A stretch of DNA of 64,000 nt from Halanaerobium saccharolyticum (GCF_004362045.1 NZ_SNWX01000005.1:1-64000); one strand, 5' to 3'; counted from the stretch's first letter, positions 27,001-36,610 are shown. The notes: generated by a model not told the origin, from the letters alone. Numbers and translations: made by a program.

Positions 27001-28614
27001 ATGTTAAAAGTAATGATAGTTGAAGATGATATTTTTGATTATACACATCTAAAAAATATAATTGACTGGAATCAAGAGGGTTTTCAAATATCGGAACAGA
27101 TTAAAAATGTAGAAGAGGCTGAAAATAAATTAGCAGAAGAAAATTTTGATATTTTGATTACTGATATGAAGATGCCCGGTAAAAGTGGAGCTGAATTGAT
27201 TAAATTTGCAGCTAAAAATTATCCAGAAATCAAAACAATTGCTGTAAGTGGATATAAAGAGTTTGATTATGTCAAAAAAAGTTTAAAGGCCGGAGCAGAG
27301 GATTATATCTTAAAACATGAATTAAGACAGGATAGTTTAACCAGCCTGCTTACCGCGCTAAGTAAAAAAATCAAGCAGAATAGAGAAGATAAAAATAGTG
27401 ATATTTTTGAAGAAAGTTTTTTTGTCGATCAAAAAAATATTTTAATTCAAAATTTTGCTGAAAAGCTGGTGCGGGGTCATTTTGCTAATAAAGAAGATTT
27501 AAAAAAACAAATTGAATTACTTTCTATTAATTTTGACCTTAAAAATATAGTAATTACAATTGGTCAGTTTGATAATTATCGGGAATTACAGCAAAAATAT
27601 TCTGCTGCTAAACTTTTGAATATTAAACGCTCCTTTATCAATATGGCAGATGAAATTTTAAAAGAGAATGGTAAATCTTTTGCAGTTTTAAAAGATGAGA
27701 AAAACTTTCTCTTTTTGTTTTCTTTTCAGGAAAATAGTGAATTGAAAATTAACAACAGCACCACTTCTGCTATCAATAGGATTAAATCCGCTTTAAAAAA
27801 CTATTTGAATATCACAGCCAGTTTTGCAGTAAGTAATATTCTGCAGAGCCCCCTGGAGATAGCAAAAAACTATAATCAAACATCAGAATTACTTGAAAAT
27901 AAATTTTATCAGGGTCAAGATATGATTATTTATCAAAATCAGAATAATCGAATTGATAATCAAAAATTTAATCTTGATATTAAAAGAGAAAAGCTTTTAT
28001 TAAAATATATAGAAAAAAAAGATGCGGCAGCTTTAAAAAATGAACTGGAAGATTTATTTAATGATATAGCTCGGATTAAACCCGGCTTATCTGTTTTAAA
28101 GATGACTCTTATTTCACTGATCAATATTATCAACAGCAGTATTAAAGATAAGGGCTTAAATGGGGAAAATATTTTTGAGGAAAAAGGTAATCCCTATCAA
28201 AAATTAGAAAAACTAAACTCTCTGGCAGAATTTAAAGATTGGATAATAACCATTTATCTTAATTTAGTTGAAGAATTGAAAGATAAAAATAATTACTCAA
28301 ATTTAATTAATCAGACATTACTTTATATAGATAAAAACTATGATCAGGATCTAACTTTAGGCCGGGTAGCTGCCGAAATCGGTGTCAGTTATTCTTATCT
28401 CAGTCGAAAATTTAAAAAAGAATGTGGACAGGGTTTTAGTGATTATCTAAATCAGCTGAGAATTAAAAAAGCTAAAAAAATGATTCGATCTGGCGATAAA
28501 AATATCAAAGAAATTGTTAATCTGGTTGGGTTTAATAATTACAATTATTTTTTTAAGGTATTCAAAGATTCAGAGGGAATGACTCCCAGTGAGTATGAGA
28601 GGAAAAAAAGATAG
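27001..28614 (+). CDS. YesN-type response regulator (receiver plus AraC HTH)
   Basis: A 537-residue regulator. The N-terminal receiver has acidic residues in VEDDIFDY, the phospho-acceptor D55 in ILITDMKMPG and a lysine in DYILKHE. A long middle region follows. The last 100 residues hold two AraC helix-turn-helix motifs (VAAEIGVSYSYLSRKFKKE and IVNLVGFNNYNYFFKVFK). AraC-family proteins often bind direct repeats; repeated elements occur upstream of the next operon at 28727-28764, so that operon is a plausible target. The pair with the YesM kinase is clear. A terminator follows. Confidence 0.92.
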   Translation: MLKVMIVEDDIFDYTHLKNIIDWNQEGFQISEQIKNVEEAENKLAEENFDILITDMKMPGKSGAELIKFAAKNYPEIKTIAVSGYKEFDYVKKSLKAGAEDYILKHELRQDSLTSLLTALSKKIKQNREDKNSDIFEESFFVDQKNILIQNFAEKLVRGHFANKEDLKKQIELLSINFDLKNIVITIGQFDNYRELQQKYSAAKLLNIKRSFINMADEILKENGKSFAVLKDEKNFLFLFSFQENSELKINNSTTSAINRIKSALKNYLNITASFAVSNILQSPLEIAKNYNQTSELLENKFYQGQDMIIYQNQNNRIDNQKFNLDIKREKLLLKYIEKKDAAALKNELEDLFNDIARIKPGLSVLKMTLISLINIINSSIKDKGLNGENIFEEKGNPYQKLEKLNSLAEFKDWIITIYLNLVEELKDKNNYSNLINQTLLYIDKNYDQDLTLGRVAAEIGVSYSYLSRKFKKECGQGFSDYLNQLRIKKAKKMIRSGDKNIKEIVNLVGFNNYNYFFKVFKDSEGMTPSEYERKKR

Positions 28615-28630
28615 GTTATTATAATAAAGT

Positions 28631-28662
28631 AAAAGGCTGCCATTAAAATGGTGGCTTTTTTA
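28631..28662 (+). terminator. Terminator after the two-component pair
   Basis: AAAAGGCTGCCATT (28631-28644) pairs with the AATGGTGGCTTTTT segment (28647-28660) with one bulge, followed by a T run. A near copy occurs at 34982-35020. Confidence 0.8.
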
Positions 28663-28687
28663 ATTTTAAATAAAAAAACAAAATTTC

Positions 28688-28764
28688 TGCAGGGCTTTTT
28701 AATTGAGTCGTGAATATAATAATAGAGAGTTAATTTAAACTTTAAATTAACTCTTAAAAAATAG
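28688..28764 (+). promoter_or_regulatory. Xylose-type promoter module, copy 1
   Basis: TGCAGG at 28688-28693, TATAAT at 28715-28720, then a 27-bp perfect palindrome with a one-base centre at 28727-28753 (arms begin GAGTTAATTTAAA). The palindrome is built from 12-bp units TTAATTTAAACT and TTAAATTAACTC. The same layout recurs at 35042, 40792 and 44741. It controls the operon starting with the cytoplasmic GH43. Confidence 0.7.
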
Positions 28765-28778
28765 GAAGGAATTGATTT

Positions 28779-30203
28779 ATGAAAAAACAGCAAGTTAACC
28801 CGTATTTACCATCATGGGAGTATATCCCTGATGCTGAACCTTATGTTTTTAATGACCGAGTTTATATTTACGGTTCTCATGACCAATTTAACGGTCATGC
28901 CTACTGTCTGAATGATTATGTCTGCTGGTCAGCTCCAGTTGATGACCTGGCAGATTGGAGTTATGAAGGAGTAATTTATAAAAAAACAGAAGATCCTCTT
29001 AATCCAGATGCCAGCATGTGCTTATATGCTCCGGATGTGACTGTTGGCCCAGATGGTCGCTATTACCTTTACTATGTTCTTGATAAGCTCTCTATAGTTT
29101 CAGTGGCTGTCTCTGATACTCCGGCTGGAGAATATGAGTTTTATGGTTATGTCCATTATCAGGATGGCACTCGCCTGGGTGAAAAAGAAGGAGATCAGCC
29201 TCAGTTTGATCCAGGTGTCATTACCGAAGGTGAAAAAACATATTTGTATACTGGCTTCTGTCAGAAAGGTGATGAATCAAGAAATGGAGCGATGGGCACA
29301 GTTTTAGACTCAGATATGCTGACAATTATTGAAGAACCTAAATTTGTAATTCCAAGTGAACCTTATAGTGAAGGAACAGGTTTTGAAGGACATGAGTTTT
29401 TTGAAGCCCCATCAATTAGAAAAAGAGGAGATACATATTATTTAATTTATTCCTCAATTTTAATGCATGAATTATGTTATGCTACCAGTAAGATGCCAAC
29501 TGAAGGTTTTAAATATCAGGGTACTATTGTCAGCAATGCTGATATTGGTATTGACAGCTATAAAGCGGCTGATAAACCAATGTATTATGGCGGCAATAAT
29601 CACGGCAGCATTGTTGAAATAAATAAACAGTGGTATATCTTTTATCACCGGCATACGAATGGAACCAATTTTAGCAGACAGGCCTGTCTGGAAAAAATTG
29701 AATTTACAGATCAGGGAAATATTCCCCAGGTAGAGATGACTTCTTCTGGCTCTAAAGATAATCAGTTAATTGGAGTAGGAGAATATCCGGCCTATCTTGC
29801 CTGCAATTTATTTACAGATGAAGAATCAGTTTATACTGATTTTACCGGTGCCTGGATGGATAATCAGTTTCCGAAGATAACTCAGGCTGGAAAAGACGGA
29901 GATAAAGAGACAGGCTATATCCAGAATATGAAAGATTCTGCAACTGCAGGTTTTAAATACTTTGAGATTAATAATATAAATAAAGTTAAAATAAAAGTTC
30001 GAGGTTACTGCAGCGGCAGATTTGAAGTTAAGACAGCCTGGGATGGTGAAGCTTTGGCAGAAATCCCGGTTAGATTTTCGAATATCTGGCAGGGATATTC
30101 AACATCTGTTGAAATTCCAGCTGGAGTACAGTCATTATATTTTACCTACAGAGGGGAAGGAAGTGCGAGTTTAGCTTCGTTTACTCTGCTGCCAGGAAAC
30201 TAA
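28779..30203 (+). CDS. Intracellular GH43 glycosidase with C-terminal CBM6-like domain
   Basis: A 474-residue protein without signal peptide. The GH43 propeller covers residues about 1-320: NPYLPSWEYIPDAEPYVF carries the catalytic base region, CLYAPDVTVGPDGRYYLYYV the middle aspartate, and HEFFEAPSIRKRGDTYYLIY the acid glutamate. The C-terminal 130 residues resemble a beta-sandwich binding module. The family includes xylosidases and arabinofuranosidases acting on arabinoxylan fragments. As first gene of an operon with GH120 beta-xylosidase it likely removes side chains or xylose from imported oligosaccharides. ATG at 28779 with GGAAGGA upstream. Confidence 0.85.
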   Translation: MKKQQVNPYLPSWEYIPDAEPYVFNDRVYIYGSHDQFNGHAYCLNDYVCWSAPVDDLADWSYEGVIYKKTEDPLNPDASMCLYAPDVTVGPDGRYYLYYVLDKLSIVSVAVSDTPAGEYEFYGYVHYQDGTRLGEKEGDQPQFDPGVITEGEKTYLYTGFCQKGDESRNGAMGTVLDSDMLTIIEEPKFVIPSEPYSEGTGFEGHEFFEAPSIRKRGDTYYLIYSSILMHELCYATSKMPTEGFKYQGTIVSNADIGIDSYKAADKPMYYGGNNHGSIVEINKQWYIFYHRHTNGTNFSRQACLEKIEFTDQGNIPQVEMTSSGSKDNQLIGVGEYPAYLACNLFTDEESVYTDFTGAWMDNQFPKITQAGKDGDKETGYIQNMKDSATAGFKYFEINNINKVKIKVRGYCSGRFEVKTAWDGEALAEIPVRFSNIWQGYSTSVEIPAGVQSLYFTYRGEGSASLASFTLLPGN

Positions 30204-30239
30204 AAAAATTTGAATTGTCACAGAAAAATATAATATTCG

Positions 30240-30272
30240 TACCGCTATTTATGTAGCGGTATTTATTTTTTT
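30240..30272 (+). terminator. Terminator between GH43 and GH120 genes
   Basis: TACCGCTA (30240-30247) and TAGCGGTA (30254-30261) form a perfect stem followed by TTTATTTTTTT. It should reduce readthrough into the GH120 operon, unless another promoter drives that operon. Confidence 0.85.
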
Positions 30273-30298
30273 AAAATAATTTAATAGGGGGATAATAA

Positions 30299-32287
30299 AT
30301 GAGTTCTGAATATCATGTTTCAAAAAAAGGCTCAGATTTTAATCGAGGAACTAAAGAAGAACCATTTTTAACAATCAATAAAGCTGCACAAATTGCAAAA
30401 GCTGGAGATACGGTTGTTGTTCACGAAGGTACATACCGAGAGTGGGTTAAACCAAAGAATAGAGGTTTGAGTGACCGAAGGAGAATTACTTATCAGACAG
30501 CTGAAAATGAAAAAGTAGTGATTAAGGGTTCAGAAAGAATAAAAGACTGGGAGAATGTTGAAGCTTCAATCTGGAAAACAGAAATAGATAATAAATTTTT
30601 TGGAGATTATAATCCCTATCAGGAAGAAATTTTTGGTGACTGGCTAATCCATACTGGTGGTCAGGAAACTAAACACTTGGGAGATGTTTATCTAAATGGA
30701 ATGTCTTTTTATGAGGTTGATTCATATGATAAATTAGTTGATCCAGGAGTTAAAACTGAAATCAAAGATGACTGGACTGGTAAAATAGACAAAGTTAAAA
30801 ATCCGGAGCAGACAAAATATCTCTGGTATGTAGAGATTGATCATGAAAAGACTACTATTTATGCTAATTTTCATCAGGCAGATCCAACTGAGGAGCTAGT
30901 TGAGATAAATGTCCGTAAAGCCTGTTTTTATCCAGAAACTACTGGTATTGATTATATTACTGTTAAGGGCTTTGAAATGGCCCAGGCAGCTACTCCCTGG
31001 ACACCTCCTACAGCAGACCAGCCTGGCTTAATTGGTCCTAACTGGAGTAAAGGTTGGATTATTGAAGATAATGATATACACGATGCAAAATGCAGTGCAG
31101 TTAGTATTGGTAAAACTGCAGCAACTGGAGATAATTTTCGCAGTAAAAGACAGGATAAACCAGGTTATAAATATCAGATTGAATCAGTTTTTGAAGCAGA
31201 AGATTATGGCTGGAACAAAGATAATATTGGATCTCATATTATCAAAAATAATACTATTCATGATAGTGGTCAGAATGGAGTTGTTGGTCATTTAGGCTGT
31301 ATCTTCAGTGAAATCTACAACAATCATATCTATAATATTGCTTTAAAAAGAGAATTTTATGGTCATGAAATTGCTGGAATCAAGCTTCATGCTCCTATTG
31401 ATGTAGAAATTCATGATAACCGGATTAATGACTGCTCATTAGGTACCTGGATGGACTGGCAGACACAGGGAACCAGAATTAGCAGTAATCTTTATTATAA
31501 TAATAACCGGGATTTATTTATTGAAGTCAGCCACGGTCCTTATATAGTTGATAATAATATTTTGGCTTCAGATTATGCACTGGATAATTTTTCTCAGGGT
31601 GGAGCCTATGTAAACAATTTAATTGCAGGGAAGATGGTCCAGCGTAAAGTTTTAAAGAGATCAACTCCCTACCATCAGCCGCACAGTACTAAAATTAAAG
31701 GTTTTACAGTGATTTTAGGGGGAGATGACCGGTTTTATAATAATATCTTTATTGGTCTTGCTGATTTGGAAGATATTATTAACGTTGATCACGGAGCTAC
31801 CTCTAATGACAAAGCTAGAGAAGGTGTAGGAACTGCCCATTTTGATGATTATACAGCTTCTTTAGAGGAATATTTTGAAAAAGTACACCAAAAGCCGGGA
31901 GATGTGGAGATATTTATGGATACCAACCAGCCGGTCTATATTAATAATAATCTTTATTTAAAAGGAGCCATTCCTTTTGAACGAGAAGAAAATAATGTAG
32001 TTCTGGATAATTTTGATCCTGAATTAAATATTGAAGAAAAAAATAATGATGTTTATCTAAACTGTAAACTGCCGGAAGAATTTGCTGAAATCAAAACTCA
32101 AATCCTGAGTACAGAAAGTCTGGCAAAAGTTAGAATCGCTGATGCTGACTTTGAAAATAAGGATGGGAGCAGTTTAAAGATTAATAGAGATTATCTAGGA
32201 GAAGAAAACACTGCTGAAAGTCCAGTCGGTCCTTTAACTAAATTTAAGCAGGGAGAAAATAATATTAAAGTCTGGGAGCGATCTTAA
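30299..32287 (+). CDS. GH120 beta-xylosidase
   Basis: A 662-residue right-handed beta-helix protein matching the GH120 family, whose type member is a Thermoanaerobacterium beta-xylosidase. The N-terminus (EYHVSKKGSDFNRGTKEEPF) and HEGTYREWVKPKNRGLS are family-like. The known catalytic pair in the type enzyme is an aspartate and a glutamate 23 residues apart. Here D386 in TWMDWQTQG and E409 in DLFIEVSHGP have exactly that spacing. No signal peptide, so it splits xylo-oligosaccharides in the cytoplasm. The ATG at 30299 has an AGGGGG site. Its stop overlaps the dehydratase start by one base. Confidence 0.85.
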   Translation: MSSEYHVSKKGSDFNRGTKEEPFLTINKAAQIAKAGDTVVVHEGTYREWVKPKNRGLSDRRRITYQTAENEKVVIKGSERIKDWENVEASIWKTEIDNKFFGDYNPYQEEIFGDWLIHTGGQETKHLGDVYLNGMSFYEVDSYDKLVDPGVKTEIKDDWTGKIDKVKNPEQTKYLWYVEIDHEKTTIYANFHQADPTEELVEINVRKACFYPETTGIDYITVKGFEMAQAATPWTPPTADQPGLIGPNWSKGWIIEDNDIHDAKCSAVSIGKTAATGDNFRSKRQDKPGYKYQIESVFEAEDYGWNKDNIGSHIIKNNTIHDSGQNGVVGHLGCIFSEIYNNHIYNIALKREFYGHEIAGIKLHAPIDVEIHDNRINDCSLGTWMDWQTQGTRISSNLYYNNNRDLFIEVSHGPYIVDNNILASDYALDNFSQGGAYVNNLIAGKMVQRKVLKRSTPYHQPHSTKIKGFTVILGGDDRFYNNIFIGLADLEDIINVDHGATSNDKAREGVGTAHFDDYTASLEEYFEKVHQKPGDVEIFMDTNQPVYINNNLYLKGAIPFEREENNVVLDNFDPELNIEEKNNDVYLNCKLPEEFAEIKTQILSTESLAKVRIADADFENKDGSSLKINRDYLGEENTAESPVGPLTKFKQGENNIKVWERS

Positions 32288-34041
32288 TGTTAAAAAGTCA
32301 AAAAATACGAAAAAGTAGTCCAGAACTTGATGCTTTAAAAATGGGGATGGACTGGGAAGAAGAGGATTTATCTAAAGCTCAAATTATAGTCAGCAGCACC
32401 TACGGATATGGTCATCCAGGCAGTTTTCATCTTGATCAGCTGGTTGAGCAGGCCCTGCAGAGTTTAAAAAATAGGGGAGCAAAAGGTGCTTCAATGATAG
32501 TCAGTGACATCTGTGATGGAATTGCCCAGGGACATGATGGGATGAATTATTCCCTGGTTTCTAGAGAGATGATCGCAAATATGGTAGAAGTTCAGGCTAA
32601 GGCTGCTCCTTATGATGGAATGATTATGATCTCAGCCTGTGATAAGGCAATACCGGCTCATTTACTGGCAGCAGCCAGATTAAATCTGCCAACAATTCAC
32701 GTACCTGGTGGATCAATGGCCCTGGGTAAGAAAAATACAACTGTTGATATGACTGCCAGTGATTATGCAAAATATAAAAGGGGAGAAATCAGTAAAGAAA
32801 AGTATTTAGAAACTCAAAAGCTGGCCTGTCCTTCCTGTGGAGCCTGTCAGTTTATGGGTACCGCCTCTACAATGCAGGTTATGGCTGAAGCCCTTGGTCT
32901 GGCACTACCCGGTTCGGCTTTAATTCCAGCCAACGGTCCCTACTTAAAAGAAATGGCTGATTTGGCCTCTTCATATTTAACTGAAGCTGTAAAGAAAGAT
33001 TTCAAAGTTAAAGATATAGTAACTAAAGAGTCAATTGAAAATGCGATTACAGTTCATGCTGCCATAGGCGGTTCAAGTAATGCCCTGCTGCATCTACCAG
33101 CTTTTGCTCATGAGCTGGGAATAGAAATTGACGGCAACTTATTTGATGAAATTAACCGCAGAGTTCCATTTTTGGTGAATACAATTCCGAGTGGTGACTA
33201 TCCCACTCAGTATTTCTGGTATGCCGGTGCAGTGCCGGAAATTATGGAAAGAATTAAAGAACATCTTCACCTTGATGTTTTAACTATTACAGGAAGGACT
33301 CTGGCAGAAAATCTTAAAACTTTAGAAAGTTTTTCCTACCTCAAAGGAATGGAGGCCAAACCGGCATTAATGCCTGAAAAAGAAAAAGTAATTTTCTCGG
33401 TTGATTCTCCGATTAATAACCAGGGAGCGATTGCAATATTAAAGGGTAATCTGGCTCCAGAAGGTTCAGTGGTCAAGCATTCTGCTCTACCTGAGGAAAT
33501 GAAGAACTTTGTCGGCCGGGCCCGAGTCTTTGATCGCGAAGAGGAAGCGATGGAAGCTGTTTTAAATGGAAATATAGTTTCCGGTGATGCCGTAATTATC
33601 CGTTATGAAGGTCCTAAAGGCAGTGGAATGCCTGAAATGTATTATACAACAGAGGCTATTGCTTCTGATCCAAAATTAAATAAAACAACTGCTCTGATAA
33701 CTGACGGCAGATTTTCTGGTGCCACCAGAGGACCGGCGATTGGTCATGTTTCACCAGAGGCTGTCTCAGGGGGACCAATAGCTTTAGTCGAAGAAAATGA
33801 TTTAATAGAAATTAATATCGAGAAAAGAGGATTAAATATTGTTGGAGTTAATGGTCAAGTAAAAACAGAGAAAGAAATCAGCAAGATTTTAAAAGAGCGC
33901 TCAAATAGGTGGGAAAAGCCAGAATCAGGTTTTTTAAATGGTGTACTGGGAATCTTCAGCCAGCTTGCTGCTTCTCCAATGAAGGGTGCCTATATTGATA
34001 CAGAATATTTAACTGAATTAATAAATAATAGTACTAAATAG
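32287..34041 (+). CDS. IlvD/EDD-family dehydratase, probable pentonate dehydratase
   Basis: A 584-residue dehydratase of the IlvD/EDD family. It has iron-sulfur cysteines in ISACDKAIPAH and LACPSCGACQFMGTASTMQ plus an upstream cysteine in SDICDGIAQGHDG, and the C-terminal DGRFSGATRGPAIGHVSPEA. Family members dehydrate dihydroxy acids or sugar acids. It overlaps the GH120 gene and is followed by a DHDPS-family aldolase, so D-xylonate or L-arabinonate is a better guess than the branched-chain amino acid substrate. No sugar dehydrogenase that would make the acid is obvious next to it. Confidence 0.8.
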   Translation: MLKSQKIRKSSPELDALKMGMDWEEEDLSKAQIIVSSTYGYGHPGSFHLDQLVEQALQSLKNRGAKGASMIVSDICDGIAQGHDGMNYSLVSREMIANMVEVQAKAAPYDGMIMISACDKAIPAHLLAAARLNLPTIHVPGGSMALGKKNTTVDMTASDYAKYKRGEISKEKYLETQKLACPSCGACQFMGTASTMQVMAEALGLALPGSALIPANGPYLKEMADLASSYLTEAVKKDFKVKDIVTKESIENAITVHAAIGGSSNALLHLPAFAHELGIEIDGNLFDEINRRVPFLVNTIPSGDYPTQYFWYAGAVPEIMERIKEHLHLDVLTITGRTLAENLKTLESFSYLKGMEAKPALMPEKEKVIFSVDSPINNQGAIAILKGNLAPEGSVVKHSALPEEMKNFVGRARVFDREEEAMEAVLNGNIVSGDAVIIRYEGPKGSGMPEMYYTTEAIASDPKLNKTTALITDGRFSGATRGPAIGHVSPEAVSGGPIALVEENDLIEINIEKRGLNIVGVNGQVKTEKEISKILKERSNRWEKPESGFLNGVLGIFSQLAASPMKGAYIDTEYLTELINNSTK

Positions 34042-34068
34042 TAATTTAAAAATGTGAGGAGGATAAAA

Positions 34069-34965
34069 TTGATTAAAGGAATTATAACACCAACAATTAC
34101 AGTCTTTAATCAGGATCAAAAGATTGATTTTGAGGCCACAGAAGAACATATAGAAAAATTAATAGAGGCTGGAGTAAACGGTATTTTGTTTTTAGGTAGT
34201 ATTGGAGAATTTTTCGCCATGACTTCAGCAGAAAAGAAGAAGCTGATTTCTTTTGCTGTAAAAACTGTTAACAAGCGGGTGCCGGTTTTAGTTGGTACTG
34301 GAGGAACAGCAGCAGAGGATGTAATAGAATTAACTAATTTTGCCCAGGATGAGGGAGTTGACGGAGCAGCTGTAATTACTCCTTATTTCTTTCAATTTAA
34401 CCAGCAGACTCTTTATAATTATTACAGCCACATTGCTCAGAATGTTGATCTGGATTTCTATATTTATAATTTTCCCGCCCGCAGTGGAGTCAACATTTCT
34501 CCGGAGACAGTTTATAAGCTGGCCCGGGACCACAATAATATTGTAGGAATTAAAGATACAATGGATACAATCAGCCACACTCGCGAATTAATTCAAAGAG
34601 TAAAAATACCATTAAAAAAAGATTTTGCTGTCTATTCCGGATTTGATGAATATTTTCTTCCTAATTTATTAAATGGAGGAGATGGTTTGATCGGTGGATT
34701 ATCTAATGTGTTGCCAGAGTTATTTGCAGATTTTTATAGCGCCTATCAAAAAGGAGATTTTAATAAAATAAAAGAATTAGACAATAAAATCAATCTAATG
34801 ATGGATATCTACAGTATTTCTAATCCCTTTTTCCCGGCAATTAAAAAGGCAGTTTCTCTCAGCGGCAGCAATTTAAATGCAGTCTGCAAAGAACCGGTTG
34901 GTCTGCTGACAGATGAACAGAGCAATAAAATTAAACAAACATTAACTAAAGTTAATTTAATCTAA
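34069..34965 (+). CDS. DHDPS/NAL-family aldolase, probable 2-keto-3-deoxy-pentonate aldolase
   Basis: A 298-residue class I aldolase of the dihydrodipicolinate synthase fold. It has the substrate-binding FLGSIGEFFAMTSAEKKKL region, a tyrosine in FYIYNFPARSG, and the Schiff-base lysine in IVGIKDTMD. Partnered with the dehydratase just upstream it would split 2-keto-3-deoxy-pentonate to pyruvate and glycolaldehyde (Dahms route). Lysine biosynthesis is less likely given the setting. TTG at 34069 is preferred because AGGAGG lies 6 bases upstream; the GTG at 34054 precedes that site. Confidence 0.8.
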   Translation: MIKGIITPTITVFNQDQKIDFEATEEHIEKLIEAGVNGILFLGSIGEFFAMTSAEKKKLISFAVKTVNKRVPVLVGTGGTAAEDVIELTNFAQDEGVDGAAVITPYFFQFNQQTLYNYYSHIAQNVDLDFYIYNFPARSGVNISPETVYKLARDHNNIVGIKDTMDTISHTRELIQRVKIPLKKDFAVYSGFDEYFLPNLLNGGDGLIGGLSNVLPELFADFYSAYQKGDFNKIKELDNKINLMMDIYSISNPFFPAIKKAVSLSGSNLNAVCKEPVGLLTDEQSNKIKQTLTKVNLI

Positions 34966-34981
34966 AATAATCTAATTATAG

Positions 34982-35020
34982 AAAAAGCTGCCGGTAAAAT
35001 GGTGGCTTTTTCTTTTTTTT
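34982..35020 (+). terminator. Terminator after the aldolase
   Basis: AAAAGCTGCC pairs with GGTGGCTTTT (two wobbles), followed by a long T run. It closely matches the one at 28631-28662. Confidence 0.82.
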
Positions 35021-35041
35021 ATTAAAAAAATCTGAAATTTC

Positions 35042-35118
35042 TTGCAGGAATTTTTGCTTGAGTGTTGAATATTAATATTAGAGAGTTAATTTATCGCTTA
35101 AATTAATACTTAAATTAA
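35042..35118 (+). promoter_or_regulatory. Xylose-type promoter module, copy 2
   Basis: TTGCAGG at 35042-35048, an AT-rich -10 region near 35070, and three 12-bp units from 35086 (TTAATTTATCGC, TTAAATTAATAC, TTAAATTAAGAA), preceded by GAG. About 34 bases separate the GCAGG box from the repeats, as in the other copies. Confidence 0.65.
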
Positions 35119-35244
35119 GAATTTTTATTATCCTGTTTTACAATGTCATATTTAAAGGAGGGGATAATTGTTCTCTTGTTTTAATTATTAACTTTGAAAG
35201 TTGAAAAGTCTTTGAATTTCAAATTAAAAGGGAGGAATAATTTT

Positions 35245-36525
35245 ATGAAAAATGTTTCAATTTTATCACTTGCTTTATTAATGGTATTTTCTCTTGTTTT
35301 TGCTGGTACAGTTATGGCTCAGGATGAGGTAACTTTAACTCTCTGGGATATTAGAACTGCTGCTGATCAGGCTACTCCAGCAGTAAAAGATGCAATTAAA
35401 CGCTTTGAGGCGGATAATCCAAATGTGAATATCGAACATGTTCCAACCCAAAATGATAACTATAAAACAAAATTAAGAACAGCAATGTCGGCTGACAATG
35501 CACCAGATTTATTTATGACCTGGGGTAGTGCCAGTTTAGAAAGATATGTAGATGCAGGAAAAGTTTATTCCCTACAGCCACATATGACAGAAGACTGGAG
35601 AAATAATTTTATGCCAGCTGCTATGGATTTGGGTATAGTAGACAGTGAAGTATATGGTGTACCAGTTACAAATGTGTCACCTGCCCTCGTCTGGTATAGA
35701 GAAGATTTATTTGAGAAACACGGACTTGAAGTACCAGCGACCTACGAAGAACTAGTAAATGTTGTAAATGTATTTAAGGAAAATGGAATTACACCTTTTG
35801 CTCTGGCCAATAAGAATAAGTGGCCTGGATCAATGTATTTTATGTATTTAGTTGATAGAATTGGCGGTCCGGATGCACTGCAGAAAGCAATCAGCAGAGA
35901 GGGTGCTTTTAACGATCAGCCATTTATTGAAGCAGGTAGAAGAATTCAGGAACTAGTAAAAATGGGGGCTTTCCCTAGAGGTGTTAATGGTCTTGATGAA
36001 AACGCCTCCCAGTCTAGAACATTATTATATACTGATCGGGCAGCAATGTATCTTATGGGCAGCTGGGCTTATTCTGGCTTTAAAAATGAAGCTCCTGATA
36101 TGGTAGATCAGTTTAATTTCTTTAACTTCCCGGAAATCAAATCTGGCGAAGGGGATCCTTCTAATCTGGTAGGAACACCTGGAGATAACTATTATTCTGT
36201 TTCAACAAAAGCAGAAAATAAAGAAGCTGCAGTTGAGTTCTTACATTATCTAACTGACTCAAAAATGGGAGAAGAATTAATTGCAATCGGAAATATTCCT
36301 CCATTTAGAGGTGTAGGTGAAAAAATAGAGGATCCAATAATGAAGAAAATTTATAATACAAGTCAGAAAGCAAACCATATTCAGCTCTGGTATGATCAAA
36401 CATTACCATTAGAACTGGCACAGGTTCATCTAAACACAACTCAGGCTTTATTTGGACTGGAAATGACACCAGAAGAAGCAGCTAATAAGATGGAAGCAGC
36501 TGCCAAAAAATATTATGGTGAATAA
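35245..36525 (+). CDS. Xylo-oligosaccharide-type ABC substrate-binding protein (family 1)
   Basis: About 426 residues. A signal peptide ends near A25 (VMA-QDE) with no lipobox cysteine. The mature part (VTLTLWDIRTAADQATPAVK) is a family-1 extracellular solute-binding protein of CUT1 systems. The ATG at 35245 has GGGAGGA at a proper distance; the upstream in-frame start at 35194 would spoil the signal peptide. It heads an operon with two permeases and a GH3 beta-xylosidase-type enzyme, so xylo-oligosaccharide uptake is likely. A perfect 12-bp hairpin separates it from the permeases. The ATPase is not encoded nearby. Confidence 0.85.
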   Translation: MKNVSILSLALLMVFSLVFAGTVMAQDEVTLTLWDIRTAADQATPAVKDAIKRFEADNPNVNIEHVPTQNDNYKTKLRTAMSADNAPDLFMTWGSASLERYVDAGKVYSLQPHMTEDWRNNFMPAAMDLGIVDSEVYGVPVTNVSPALVWYREDLFEKHGLEVPATYEELVNVVNVFKENGITPFALANKNKWPGSMYFMYLVDRIGGPDALQKAISREGAFNDQPFIEAGRRIQELVKMGAFPRGVNGLDENASQSRTLLYTDRAAMYLMGSWAYSGFKNEAPDMVDQFNFFNFPEIKSGEGDPSNLVGTPGDNYYSVSTKAENKEAAVEFLHYLTDSKMGEELIAIGNIPPFRGVGEKIEDPIMKKIYNTSQKANHIQLWYDQTLPLELAQVHLNTTQALFGLEMTPEEAANKMEAAAKKYYGE

Positions 36526-36560
36526 ATAAGAAGAATAAAGTAATGGAACTAGAATTAATA

Positions 36561-36587
36561 AGCAGAGAGGAATTTTTCCTCTCTGCT
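36561..36587 (+). terminator. Hairpin between binding-protein and permease genes
   Basis: AGCAGAGAGGAA (36561-36572) and TTCCTCTCTGCT (36576-36587) form a perfect 12-bp stem with a three-base loop and no long T run, so message stabilisation or partial attenuation is likely. Confidence 0.78.
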
Positions 36588-36610
36588 CTAATTTGAGAGG
36601 TGGATAATTA

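Noticed and set aside
31032-31295. Second + strand frame inside the GH120 gene
   Set aside because: Overlaps the catalytic beta-helix coding sequence and lacks a ribosome site.
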